A stretch of DNA of 20,206 bases from JAJOKK01 sp965370555. Its GTDB lineage: Bacteria > Bipolaricaulota > Bipolaricaulia > UBA7950 > UBA9294. The notes below the pieces were generated by a model, which saw only the letters and a program-made list of their open reading frames with translations, was not told the origin of the DNA and did not search any database. Numbering within the stretch: position 1 is the first letter of the stretch; every line of letters starts with the position of its first letter. The position numbers and the translations under genes were made by a program. This document shows positions 7,331 to 13,761 of the stretch, in pieces. The DNA lies in contig CBDUVB010000028.1 in NCBI GenBank assembly GCA_965370555.1, positions 1 through 20,206 on the forward strand, written 5' to 3'.

Positions 7331-7632
7331 TTGCACCACCTCCATAGTCCGTCTACCACCGAAGAGCCAACCCGGCCTCATCCCATCTCACCCCTTCAGG
7401 GAGAGAGCGATCTCCTACTTTACACCTAGCAAGGGCACCAAGTTTCAAACCCCGAAGCGATAACGCAAAGATCCCCACCCTGAAGGGTGGGGATCTTTAT
7501 CGAAGAACAGCCCGCTTCAGGAGGATCTTTCATCTTGCGTAATCGCTCCGCAGGACTCTCCTATGAGTCATTACTCAATTCAGGCGAAGCTTGCCCACAC
7601 CACGCGGGGTGTCACCCACCGCACCATCGTGA
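7331..7632. other. Gene-free gap with one long palindrome
   Basis: No gene is supported in these 302 bases. Short open frames on the plus strand lack ribosome binding sites and family resemblance. The notable content is the palindrome at 7467-7498. The left part should hold the promoter of the Cys-rich protein gene, but I see no convincing -35/-10 pair. Confidence 0.55.
7467..7498. terminator. Perfect 14-bp palindrome, probable bidirectional terminator
   Basis: AAAGATCCCCACCC (7467-7480) and GGGTGGGGATCTTT (7485-7498) pair perfectly around TGAA. The A and T ends of the stem give a U-rich 3' side in both directions. It lies about 135 bases beyond the stop of the PKD lipoprotein gene. It also resembles the first hairpin at the left end of the IS200-like element at 20031, so a relic of such an end is an alternative. 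Confidence 0.6.
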
Positions 7633-8292
7633 TCAATTAAGATCTACTTCCCAATCTTCGACTGGGACACCCGGATTAAGAGTGACGTTCTCCCAATATC
7701 CTTCGATGTGATCCAGGGAGGAATCATAAGTACCGACAAAAAGCCAGATGCTTCCGGTACCTGTGTAGGCAAATGAGATGCGCACCTTTCTCGTTGCGGC
7801 GTCAAAGGAGGCAGAAAGAATATTGGAAGCCAGGTTGTTCACGTACGCCGTACCTGTAATGCCGCCTGTAGCCGAGTGATTAAGCTGGAACTCGAGTTTC
7901 CACGGATTTCTCACTGCATCCCAAAGGGTTCCCTGCCAAGTTCCGTCGAGACTTGGAGTGATAGTGATCGTCCTCTGCACGGTTGTCGTGTTACCACTGC
8001 CATCGGTGACCGTCAACTTGACCGTATACGTCCCACCCTTTTCATACTCGTGCTTGGGATTCTGAGAGGGAGAAGAGTCATTATCCCCGAAGTCCCAGCT
8101 CCAGGAGACGACCCCGCCGCCACCGAACAGCCCACCCGTGTCGGACGACATGTCGGTGAACTGTACATCGGTCCGCGCTAGCGGATCCGAAGGAGTCCAC
8201 ATGAAATTCGCTATGGGCGCTTTATCACACCCCGTTAGTAATCCAGCCACCACAAGCAATAATCCAAATACAGCCCATCTACGTCGTGTCAT
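7633..8292 (-). CDS. PKD-domain lipoprotein
   Basis: This 219-aa protein begins with a lipoprotein signal peptide: MTRRRWAVFGLLLVVAGLLTGC, lipobox LTGC with Cys22. Residues of about 27-112 form a PKD domain, shown by PIANFMWTPSDPL, the WSWDFGDN core and HEYEKGGTYTVKLTVTDGSG. The C-terminal part (SLDGTWQGTLWDA to the end) resembles a small beta-barrel lipoprotein domain (GTWxGxL start, repeated strand pattern). It is probably anchored to a membrane facing the outside; PKD domains usually mediate protein or carbohydrate contacts. The ATG at 8292 follows AAGGAGGAG. It has a strong promoter of its own (8320-8348) that diverges from perR, so it may share control with the stress island, but its role is unknown. 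Confidence 0.85.
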   Translation of the reverse strand: MTRRRWAVFGLLLVVAGLLTGCDKAPIANFMWTPSDPLARTDVQFTDMSSDTGGLFGGGGVVSWSWDFGDNDSSPSQNPKHEYEKGGTYTVKLTVTDGSGNTTTVQRTITITPSLDGTWQGTLWDAVRNPWKLEFQLNHSATGGITGTAYVNNLASNILSASFDAATRKVRISFAYTGTGSIWLFVGTYDSSLDHIEGYWENVTLNPGVPVEDWEVDLN

Positions 8293-8319
8293 TATGACTC
8301 CTCCTTATCTGTACTCTTC

Positions 8320-8348
8320 ACTATACTATACCGAGCGGGTCTTGTGAA
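8320..8348 (-). promoter_or_regulatory. Promoter of the PKD lipoprotein gene
   Basis: On the minus strand TTCACA (8343-8348) and TATAGT (8320-8325) are separated by 17 bases; each matches the sigma-70 consensus at five of six positions. The start codon is at 8292, leaving a short leader that contains the AAGGAGG. Confidence 0.7.
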
Positions 8349-8392
8349 GTCTTGCAAGGCTACGCCGCTTTCGGGGGGAGGAGATAGGTGCC

Positions 8393-8421
8393 TTGATTTT
8401 TAATCGTTCCAAGTTTATAAT
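8393..8421 (+). promoter_or_regulatory. perR promoter implying a leaderless mRNA
   Basis: TTGATT (8393-8398) and a perfect TATAAT (8416-8421) are 17 bases apart. Transcription would begin at about 8428-8431, which is on or within three bases of the perR ATG at 8431. No ribosome binding site lies between -10 and ATG. Confidence 0.75.
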
Positions 8422-8429
8422 TGTTCCAA
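8406..8429 (+). promoter_or_regulatory. Paired GTTCCAA direct repeats, candidate PerR operator
   Basis: GTTCCAA occurs at 8406-8412 and again at 8423-8429, 17 bases apart, on either side of the -10 box. The spacing puts the two copies on roughly the same general face of the helix. Fur-family genes are often self-regulated. The sites do not match the Bacillus PerR box well, so this is a candidate only. Confidence 0.35.
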
Positions 8430-8430
8430 T

Positions 8431-8916
8431 ATGGATACTGAGGCTCGCTCCAAGAGATTACGAGAACTGGGGCTCGTTCCCACAATCCAGCGGATTGCGG
8501 TACTGGAATTTTTGGAAAAAAACCACACACACCCTACCGCTGAAGAGGTCTATTGTGGGGTGAAGACCCGCTTCCCCTCGATCTCCAAGGCAACGGTGTA
8601 CAACACCCTCGACGTATTGAAGAAAGCAGGGACTATTCGGGAGTTGACGATCGCCCGCGAGGCGGCACGTTACGATTACGATCCCAGTTCCCACCCTCAC
8701 TTCCTCTGTCGGGTCTGTGGAACCCTAATCGATATAGATCTCCCCTGCCCGATCCGATCGGGAGACGAAGTCCTCGGGCACAGGGTGGAGTCGGTACAGA
8801 CCTATCTCTACGGAGTATGCTCTCAATGCCAAAGGAAACAGAAGAAAGATAAGAATGAATCTAAATTGGCAACTGACCGGCCTTCAACAACCGGGAATGG
8901 GAGGGATGATGCCTGA
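8431..8916 (+). CDS. perR: Fur-family peroxide sensor PerR
   Basis: This 161-aa repressor has an N-terminal winged helix (RRFPSISKATVYNTLDVLKKAG region) and a C-terminal metal-binding dimerisation domain. All five regulatory-metal ligands of Bacillus subtilis PerR (H37, D85, H91, H93, D104) are matched at a constant offset: H34, D82, H88, H90 and D101. The structural zinc site is present as Cys93-Cys96 and Cys130-Cys133. The Asp at 101 is the feature that separates PerR from Fur in the Bacillus enzymes. In known PerR proteins, iron-catalysed oxidation of the His ligands releases the DNA. The gene heads a run of peroxide and superoxide defence genes, fitting that role. The product has a Lys-rich and polar tail of about 25 residues beyond the usual end. 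It overlaps mutM by eight bases. Confidence 0.92.
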   Translation: MDTEARSKRLRELGLVPTIQRIAVLEFLEKNHTHPTAEEVYCGVKTRFPSISKATVYNTLDVLKKAGTIRELTIAREAARYDYDPSSHPHFLCRVCGTLIDIDLPCPIRSGDEVLGHRVESVQTYLYGVCSQCQRKQKKDKNESKLATDRPSTTGNGRDDA

Positions 8917-9700
8917 ACTCCCTGAGGTTGAGACGATCGTTCGCGGATTGGGCTCGGTAAGAGGCGCGATGATCGATGAATTAGAGGTGCTCGACCAGCG
9001 ACTGACCCTCCCTGTTCATGAGATCGTCGGGAAGACGATCGAAGGGATCGAACGACGAGGGAAGTACATCCTCTTCCGCCTCTCTGGTGGTGGGGATCTC
9101 ATCGTTCACCTGCGCATGTCCGGCCGGCTCACGTTAACCCGATCCCCTGCTGAGAAGAAACATACGCGCTTCATCCTTCACCTCGATCGCGGAAAGGTCT
9201 ACTTCATCAACCCGCGTCGCTTAGGAACGGTTGAGTACTCGCAAAACGGGTTCCCTCACGAGATCGGGATCGACCCGTTCGACCTCGAATTCACCCCACA
9301 GCGGCTGGAGGAGATCGTCACGCCTTCGCGTGCCCCGATCAAGCCCCTGTTGATGGACCAGAGGAGGATCGCCGGCCTTGGGAACATCTACGCTGCCGAG
9401 GCCCTGTGGCGAGCCGGTATCGATCCGCGGCGCGGCGGTGAAACGCTTACCAACAAAGAGATTCAAGCACTTCATTCCGCGATCGTAGGGATACTGAAGG
9501 AGGCGATCGACAACATGGGAACCACGTTCGGTGAGACGGTCTCCGACTACCGCAATGTTTACGGAGATTACGGAGAGTTCCAAGATCTCCTTGCGGTCTA
9601 CGGACGGGGGAAGGAACCGTGCCCACGCTGTGGAGAGTCGATCACACGTATCGTGCAGGCCGGAAGATCGACCTTCTTCTGCCCCGGCTGTCAGGAGTGA
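8909..9700 (+). CDS. mutM: Formamidopyrimidine-DNA glycosylase
   Basis: MutM (Fpg) cuts 8-oxoguanine and other oxidised purines out of DNA and nicks the backbone. The ATG at 8909 is fixed by chemistry: the mature enzyme must begin with Pro after Met removal, and the sequence reads MPELPEVETIVRGL (Pro2, Glu3). An in-frame ATG at 8855 would bury this Pro. Lys52 in RRGKYI matches the catalytic Lys57 of Escherichia coli. The helix-two-turn-helix region is GLGNIYAAEALWRAGIDP, and the C-terminal zinc finger is CPRC...CPGC. Length (263 aa) is normal. It overlaps the end of perR, with GGGAGG just upstream, so the two genes are probably translated together. Placement beside perR suggests peroxide-linked expression. 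Confidence 0.96.
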   Translation: MPELPEVETIVRGLGSVRGAMIDELEVLDQRLTLPVHEIVGKTIEGIERRGKYILFRLSGGGDLIVHLRMSGRLTLTRSPAEKKHTRFILHLDRGKVYFINPRRLGTVEYSQNGFPHEIGIDPFDLEFTPQRLEEIVTPSRAPIKPLLMDQRRIAGLGNIYAAEALWRAGIDPRRGGETLTNKEIQALHSAIVGILKEAIDNMGTTFGETVSDYRNVYGDYGEFQDLLAVYGRGKEPCPRCGESITRIVQAGRSTFFCPGCQE

Positions 9701-9736
9701 GTTCGTGGGGTTCGTTGAGTTCGTAGGGTTTAACCA
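9701..9736 (+). repeat. Short 9-bp tandem repeat after mutM
   Basis: Beginning directly after the mutM stop codon, GTTCGTGGG, GTTCGTTGA and GTTCGTAGG follow one another, and a partial fourth unit (GTTTAACCA) ends the run. The first six bases are identical in three units. No function is evident; the rest of the gap to 9856 holds no gene and no convincing promoter. Confidence 0.55.
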
Positions 9737-9856
9737 GCAGGCTTTTGTAGCGGCAAAGTGGAGGAGAGACAGAGGATGTAATAAAGCAGCGAAAAGATCG
9801 ACATACAAAGAGAAAGCTGGACAAGAACAGAGAAACACTATAAGAGGAGGATGGTT

Positions 9857-10429
9857 ATGGAGTTGAAAGGATCACGTACGGAGAGGAACCTGCTGACGGC
9901 GTTCGCCGGGGAATCACAGGCACGCAACCGCTACACCTATTTTGCCAGTCAGGCGAAGAAGGATGGGTTTGTGCAGATGCAAGCTGTTTTTGAGGAGACG
10001 GCGAACCAGGAGAAGGAGCACGCGAAGCGGCTCTTCAAGTTTTTACAAGGCGGCGAGGTCAAGATCGAGGCGGCCTTTCCCGCCGGAGTAATCGGGACGA
10101 CCGCGGAGAACCTAAAGGCTTCCGCTGGGGGAGAGCACTACGAGTGGGAGGAGATGTACCCCTCGTTTGCCGCAACAGCTCGCGAGGAGGGATTCGATGA
10201 GATCGCGAAGGTCTTCGAGGCGATAGCAGTCGCCGAGCAAGAACATGAGAAACGCTACCTCGGCCTACTGACAAATATCGAGACAGGAACCGTGTTCAAG
10301 AAAGATAGACCCGTGGTCTGGCGCTGCCGTAACTGCGGTTATCTACACACTGGAACAGAGGCACCCGGGGTCTGCCCGGCCTGTGCCCATCCGCAGGCAC
10401 ACTTCGAGATTCTCGCGGAGAACTGGTAG
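9857..10429 (+). CDS. rbr: Rubrerythrin
   Basis: Rubrerythrin reduces hydrogen peroxide to water in the cytoplasm of anaerobes, with electrons usually supplied by rubredoxin. The 190-aa protein has an N-terminal ferritin-like diiron domain (ligand motifs FAGESQARNRY, FEETANQEKEH, then EHYEWEEMYPSFAATAREE and AIAVAEQEHEKRY) and a C-terminal rubredoxin-like domain with Cys pairs CRNC and CPAC (about residues 155-180). The ATG at 9857 is chosen over 9851 because AGGAGG (9845-9850) lies six bases before it and touches the other. Length and domain order are standard. It is followed 30 bases later by the peroxiredoxin gene, so the two likely form one operon. A second rubrerythrin lies at 15077. Confidence 0.96.
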   Translation: MELKGSRTERNLLTAFAGESQARNRYTYFASQAKKDGFVQMQAVFEETANQEKEHAKRLFKFLQGGEVKIEAAFPAGVIGTTAENLKASAGGEHYEWEEMYPSFAATAREEGFDEIAKVFEAIAVAEQEHEKRYLGLLTNIETGTVFKKDRPVVWRCRNCGYLHTGTEAPGVCPACAHPQAHFEILAENW

Positions 10430-10459
10430 TAAAGGAAAGAAAATAAAAGGAGACACGCG

Positions 10460-11119
10460 ATGAATACGGTAGACCAAGAGCAGAAATACAGCATGCCTCT
10501 ACTCGGGGATTCGTTCCCGCAGATGGAGGTACAGACGACGCATGGGCCGGTCTCGCTGCCGGGAGACTTTTCAGGAAAGTGGTTCATCCTGTTCAGCCAT
10601 CCGGCCGATTTTACCCCTGTGTGTACTACGGAGTTCGTCGCGTTTCAGAAGCGCTACGACAAGTTTAGGGAATTAAATACTGAGCTCATCGGCCTGTCGG
10701 TCGACCAGGTCTTCTCGCACATAAAGTGGGTCGACTGGATCAAGGATAACCTCGACGTCGAGATCAAGTTTCCGATCATTACCGGCACAGAGGCGATCGC
10801 CAATAAGCTCGGTCTGATCCATCCGGGTAAGGGGACGAACACGGTGCGCGCGGTCTTCATCGTCGATCCTAAAGGGATCGTGCGGGCGATCATGTACTAC
10901 CCACAGGAACTGGGGCGGAACATGGACGAGTTCCTCCGGATGATCAAGGGGTTCCAGATCGCTGACCGGGATGGGGTCGCCATACCGGCAAACTGGCCGG
11001 AGAATGAGCTGATCAAGGATGAAGTGATCATTCCGCCGGCGAGCACCGTCGACCAGGCGCGAGAGATCGTCAAGTATCATGATTGCTACGATTGGTGGTT
11101 CTGCCACAAGAAGATGTAA
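10460..11119 (+). CDS. Peroxiredoxin, Prx6/archaeal type
   Basis: This 219-aa thiol peroxidase reduces hydrogen peroxide and organic peroxides. The peroxidatic Cys55 is in HPADFTPVCTTEF. Two further cysteines lie near the C-terminus in DCYDWWFC (Cys209, Cys215), which matches the pattern of the archaeal enzymes such as that of Aeropyrum pernix (Cys50, Cys207, Cys213). The C-terminal extension (WPENELIKDEVIIPPAS) is typical of the Prx6 group. The start ATG at 10460 follows AAAAGGAGA. No thioredoxin reductase or AhpF is in the window, so the reductant may come from the rubredoxin system or from elsewhere. It ends 11 bases before the ferritin start. Confidence 0.95.
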   Translation: MNTVDQEQKYSMPLLGDSFPQMEVQTTHGPVSLPGDFSGKWFILFSHPADFTPVCTTEFVAFQKRYDKFRELNTELIGLSVDQVFSHIKWVDWIKDNLDVEIKFPIITGTEAIANKLGLIHPGKGTNTVRAVFIVDPKGIVRAIMYYPQELGRNMDEFLRMIKGFQIADRDGVAIPANWPENELIKDEVIIPPASTVDQAREIVKYHDCYDWWFCHKKM

Positions 11120-11130
11120 AGGAGTGTAAG

Positions 11131-11643
11131 ATGATCGGAAAGAGAATGCAGGATGCGATGAACGAGCAGATCAAACACGAACTGGAATCGGCGTACCTCT
11201 ACCTCGCCATGGTGGCTTACTTTCAGGCGGAGAGTCTCGATGGGATGGCGCAGTGGATGACCGTGCAGGCACAGGAGGAGTTTGCCCACGCGATGAAGTT
11301 CTTCCACCACATTGACGAACGCGATGGGCGGGTCGAGCTATTGGCCCTTGCCCAGCCCCAGAAGGAGTGGTCCTCCCCGCTCGAAGCCTTCAAGGCCGCG
11401 TACAAACACGAACAGTTCATCAGTAAGAAGATCAACGATCTAATGAAGATCGCTCTCGAAGAGGAGGATCATGCAGCAGGGATCACATTGCAGTGGTTTG
11501 TCAGCGAGCAGGTAGAGGAAGAGGCCTCGGCCCACAAGGTGGTCGACCTCCTCGAACGTATCGGCGATTCCGGCCACGGCCTGATGATGGTCGACCGTGA
11601 ATTGGGGACGCGCATTGCCGTTCCCGCTGAAGCCGAGGAGTGA
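11131..11643 (+). CDS. ftn: Non-haem ferritin
   Basis: The 170-aa protein is a bacterial ferritin of the FtnA type that oxidises ferrous iron and stores it in a 24-subunit shell. The ferroxidase ligands fall at the same positions as in Escherichia coli FtnA: Glu17, Glu50, His53, Glu94, Gln127 and Glu130. The start ATG at 11131 is preceded by AAGGAG six bases upstream; the longer open frame from 11083 overlaps the peroxiredoxin gene and is not used. Its place next to peroxide-consuming enzymes makes sense, since storing iron limits Fenton chemistry. Only about 14 bases separate it from the flavin reductase gene. Confidence 0.96.
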   Translation: MIGKRMQDAMNEQIKHELESAYLYLAMVAYFQAESLDGMAQWMTVQAQEEFAHAMKFFHHIDERDGRVELLALAQPQKEWSSPLEAFKAAYKHEQFISKKINDLMKIALEEEDHAAGITLQWFVSEQVEEEASAHKVVDLLERIGDSGHGLMMVDRELGTRIAVPAEAEE

Positions 11644-11657
11644 GGAGGGGAGGAGAG

Positions 11658-12173
11658 ATGAAGTTTACCATAGTGGACGATGTCGCCAATCTGAACCAGA
11701 CCCTCTTCCAGGTGACGCACGGTCTGTACATCCTGACCGCCGAACACGGGGGTCGGCTGAACGGGCAATGCCTGGACGCGCTGATGCAGGTAACAAACGC
11801 CCCGCCGCGGATCGCGATCGGGATCAACAAACGCTCACTCACCCACGAGATGATCGCGGCCACCGGGCGCTTCGTGGCCAACGTCCTCGATCGCGAGGAT
11901 GAACACTGCCCAGAGGTTATCCGTCACTTCGGCTTTCAATCCGGGCGCACGGTGGACAAGTTTGCGGAGACTCCCCACGAATTGGGCGAGAACGGAATCC
12001 CGATCCTCCCTGAAGCGAAGGCATTCTACGAGTGCCGTGTTATCCCTGAGATGACACGCGATCTGGGGACACATACCTTATTCGTCGCCCTGGTCGAACG
12101 TGCCGGGATGCGGGAGGATGGAGAACCCCTTACCTACAACGAGTATCGAAAGACGATGAGAAAAAGGAGGTAG
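11658..12173 (+). CDS. Flavin reductase-like FMN protein (Hrb/flavoredoxin type)
   Basis: The 171-aa protein has the flavin reductase-like split-barrel fold: DVANLNQTLFQVTHGLYILTAEHGGRLNGQC, then APPRIAIGINKRSLTHEMI and GRFVANVL. This is the N-terminal part of Moorella high-molecular-weight rubredoxin (Hrb), which passes NADH electrons through FMN to a fused rubredoxin and on to the flavodiiron protein FprA. Here the rubredoxin is a separate gene starting three bases after this stop, and an FprA gene lies nearby. A role as NAD(P)H:rubredoxin oxidoreductase is therefore a reasonable inference. ATG 11658 follows GGAGGGGAGGAGAG. Alternatives are a free flavin reductase or a flavoredoxin. Confidence 0.87.
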   Translation: MKFTIVDDVANLNQTLFQVTHGLYILTAEHGGRLNGQCLDALMQVTNAPPRIAIGINKRSLTHEMIAATGRFVANVLDREDEHCPEVIRHFGFQSGRTVDKFAETPHELGENGIPILPEAKAFYECRVIPEMTRDLGTHTLFVALVERAGMREDGEPLTYNEYRKTMRKRR

Positions 12174-12175
12174 AA

Positions 12176-12337
12176 ATGGAGAAGTGGATCTGCACGGTAT
12201 GCGGTTATGTCTACGATCCAGCTGTCGGTGACCCTGATAACGGAATCGAAGCGGGGACGGCGTTCGAGAACCTGCCCGACACTTGGGTCTGCCCGGAGTG
12301 CGGCGTCGGCAAGGAGTTGTTCGAGAAGGAGAGCTAG
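12176..12337 (+). CDS. Rubredoxin (53 aa)
   Basis: The protein is a standard single-iron rubredoxin: Cys6 and Cys9 in WICTVCGYVYDP, and Cys39 and Cys42 in WVCPECGVGK. Aromatic core residues (Trp4, Tyr11, Tyr13, Phe30, Trp37) are in place. It is a one-electron carrier of the cytoplasm. The ATG follows AAAAAGGAGG and lies three bases after the flavin reductase stop; the hybrid cluster protein starts two bases after its own stop. That tight packing suggests translational coupling and a shared electron chain. Likely partners are the flavodiiron protein and the rubrerythrins. Confidence 0.97.
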   Translation: MEKWICTVCGYVYDPAVGDPDNGIEAGTAFENLPDTWVCPECGVGKELFEKES

Positions 12338-12338
12338 A

Positions 12339-13643
12339 ATGAACGATCTCAAGATGTTCTGCTACCAGTGTTCCCAGACTGCGGGAGAGAAGGGATGCAC
12401 CGTTCAGGGTGTCTGCGGGAAGCCGGCGACCGTTGCCCGACTGCAGGACAACCTCATCTTCTCGGCAAAAGGGATGGCGGCCTACCTCTATCACGCGCGT
12501 GAGCTCGGCTACACCGATACGGAGATCGACGCGTTCCTGGAGCGAGCGTTCTACGCTACCTTCACCAACGTGAACTTCGACGCTGAGGACTTCGTGAGGC
12601 TGGCGATCGAATCGGGAGAGATGGCGATAAGAACGATGCGCCTCCTGAAGAAGGCGCATATCGAGACCTACGGCGAGCCCGAGCCGACAGAGGTACCAAC
12701 CGGAACCGTAAAGGGTCCCGGGATCCTCGTCACCGGGCACGGGTTGAAGGCACTCGCTGCTCTACTCGAACAGACCGAAGGGACCGGGATCAACGTCTAC
12801 ACTCATTCAGAGATGCTTCCCGCCCACGGCTATCCGGGATTGAAGAAGTACAAGCACCTCGTTGGAAACCTGGGCAAGGCCTGGTTCGACCAGAAGGAGC
12901 TCTTCTCACAGTACCCGGCGGCGATCCTGGGGACGTCAAACTGCGTCTTGCTGCCGAAGGACGACTACAAGGACCGTATGTTCACCACCGGTCCGACGAG
13001 GCTCCCTGGGGTGAAGCACATCACAGGCTACGATTACACAGAGGTGATCGAGAAGGCGAAATCCCTGCCCGAGCTTCCCGACGCACTGGGAGAAGTGACC
13101 CTCACCACCGGGTTTTCACTCTCTACGATCCTCTCACTAAAGGACAAGATCAAGATACTCGTGGAAGAGGGGAAGATTCGGCACTTCTTCCTCGTCGGCG
13201 GATGCGATTCGCCACTGCGCAAAGCGACCTACTACCGCGAATTCGTCGAACACCTGCCGAAGGACACTGTTGTTCTCACCCTGGCCTGCGGCAAGTTCCG
13301 GATCAACGACCTTGATCTAGGGGATATCGAGGGGATACCACGGTTGATCGACCTTGGCCAGTGCAACGACTCGATCGTCGCGATCGATATCGCCATCGCC
13401 CTCTCCGAACTCTTCGGAGTAGAGGTGAACGATCTCCCGCTTACCATCGTCCTCTCTTGGATGGAGCAGAAAGCGGTCACCATTCTATGGGGGTTGCTCT
13501 CGCTCGGGATCAAAGGGATCTACCTCGGCCCGATCCTCCCGGCGTGGGTGAACGAGGATATCCTTGCGGTGCTGCAGGAGAACTACGATTTGCGGCTGAT
13601 CGGCGATCCAAAGACAGACATCGCTCGTATACTGGGAGGTTGA
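12339..13643 (+). CDS. hcp: Hybrid cluster protein (short, class III type)
   Basis: Hcp reduces nitric oxide to nitrous oxide and also acts on hydroxylamine; in anaerobes it protects against nitrosative stress. The 434-aa protein is about 110 residues shorter than class I/II Hcp, as in class III proteins from thermophiles and archaea, with the deletion in the N-terminal helical domain. The N-terminal cluster cysteines are Cys8, 11, 20 and 26. All expected hybrid-cluster ligands are seen: His in VTGHGLKA, Glu in HSEMLPAHGYP, Cys in GTSNC, Cys in VGGCDS, Cys in TLACGKFR, Cys in GQCNDS, and Glu and Lys in WMEQKAV. The ATG at 12339 (GAAGGAGAG upstream) is used; an open frame from 12207 overlaps the rubredoxin gene. 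Confidence 0.95.
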   Translation: MNDLKMFCYQCSQTAGEKGCTVQGVCGKPATVARLQDNLIFSAKGMAAYLYHARELGYTDTEIDAFLERAFYATFTNVNFDAEDFVRLAIESGEMAIRTMRLLKKAHIETYGEPEPTEVPTGTVKGPGILVTGHGLKALAALLEQTEGTGINVYTHSEMLPAHGYPGLKKYKHLVGNLGKAWFDQKELFSQYPAAILGTSNCVLLPKDDYKDRMFTTGPTRLPGVKHITGYDYTEVIEKAKSLPELPDALGEVTLTTGFSLSTILSLKDKIKILVEEGKIRHFFLVGGCDSPLRKATYYREFVEHLPKDTVVLTLACGKFRINDLDLGDIEGIPRLIDLGQCNDSIVAIDIAIALSELFGVEVNDLPLTIVLSWMEQKAVTILWGLLSLGIKGIYLGPILPAWVNEDILAVLQENYDLRLIGDPKTDIARILGG

Positions 13644-13644
13644 T

Positions 13645-13761
13645 ATGAGAAATGCCGATGACGTCGCACACAAGGTGCGACGCTACATAAGCCATGTAGC
13701 GTCGGGCTTTATGCCCGACGTTCGCATGGTTACATCCGTTAGACACGGGAGGTTGAGATGA
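13645..13761 (+). other. 38-codon open frame across the hairpin repeat, coupled to the flavodiiron gene
   Basis: After the hcp stop, GGGAGGT precedes an ATG that opens a 38-codon frame running through the three-hairpin repeat and ending as ATGA over the flavodiiron start. The product has no recognisable character. It probably arises by chance from the repeat and from a duplicated ribosome binding site (GGGAGGTTGA at 13634-13643 and 13747-13756), but ribosomes could use it to reach the next gene. Confidence 0.3.
13660..13722 (+). repeat. Three-hairpin intergenic repeat, copy 1
   Basis: Three perfect seven-pair hairpins follow each other directly. First: GTCGCAC (13663-13669) with GTGCGAC (13675-13681). 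Second: GCTACAT (13682-13688) with ATGTAGC (13694-13700). Third: GTCGGGC (13701-13707) with GCCCGAC (13713-13719). Each loop is five bases. The outer ends, ACGTCG and CGACGT, are themselves complementary. It lies between hcp and the flavodiiron gene; copy 2 is at 15581. The layout is REP- or MITE-like. Confidence 0.85.

Noticed and set aside
6527..7429. Open frame of 300 aa on the plus strand
   Set aside because: Overlaps the end of the TatT-like gene and runs antisense to the secreted Cys-rich protein; composition is not protein-like.
9701..9736. CRISPR-like repetition
   Set aside because: Units are 9 bp with no spacers; no cas genes in the window.
9818..9844. TATAAG before the rubrerythrin gene as a -10 box
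   Set aside because: A start from it would fall at about 9851, leaving the AGGAGG outside the mRNA, and there is no matching -35.
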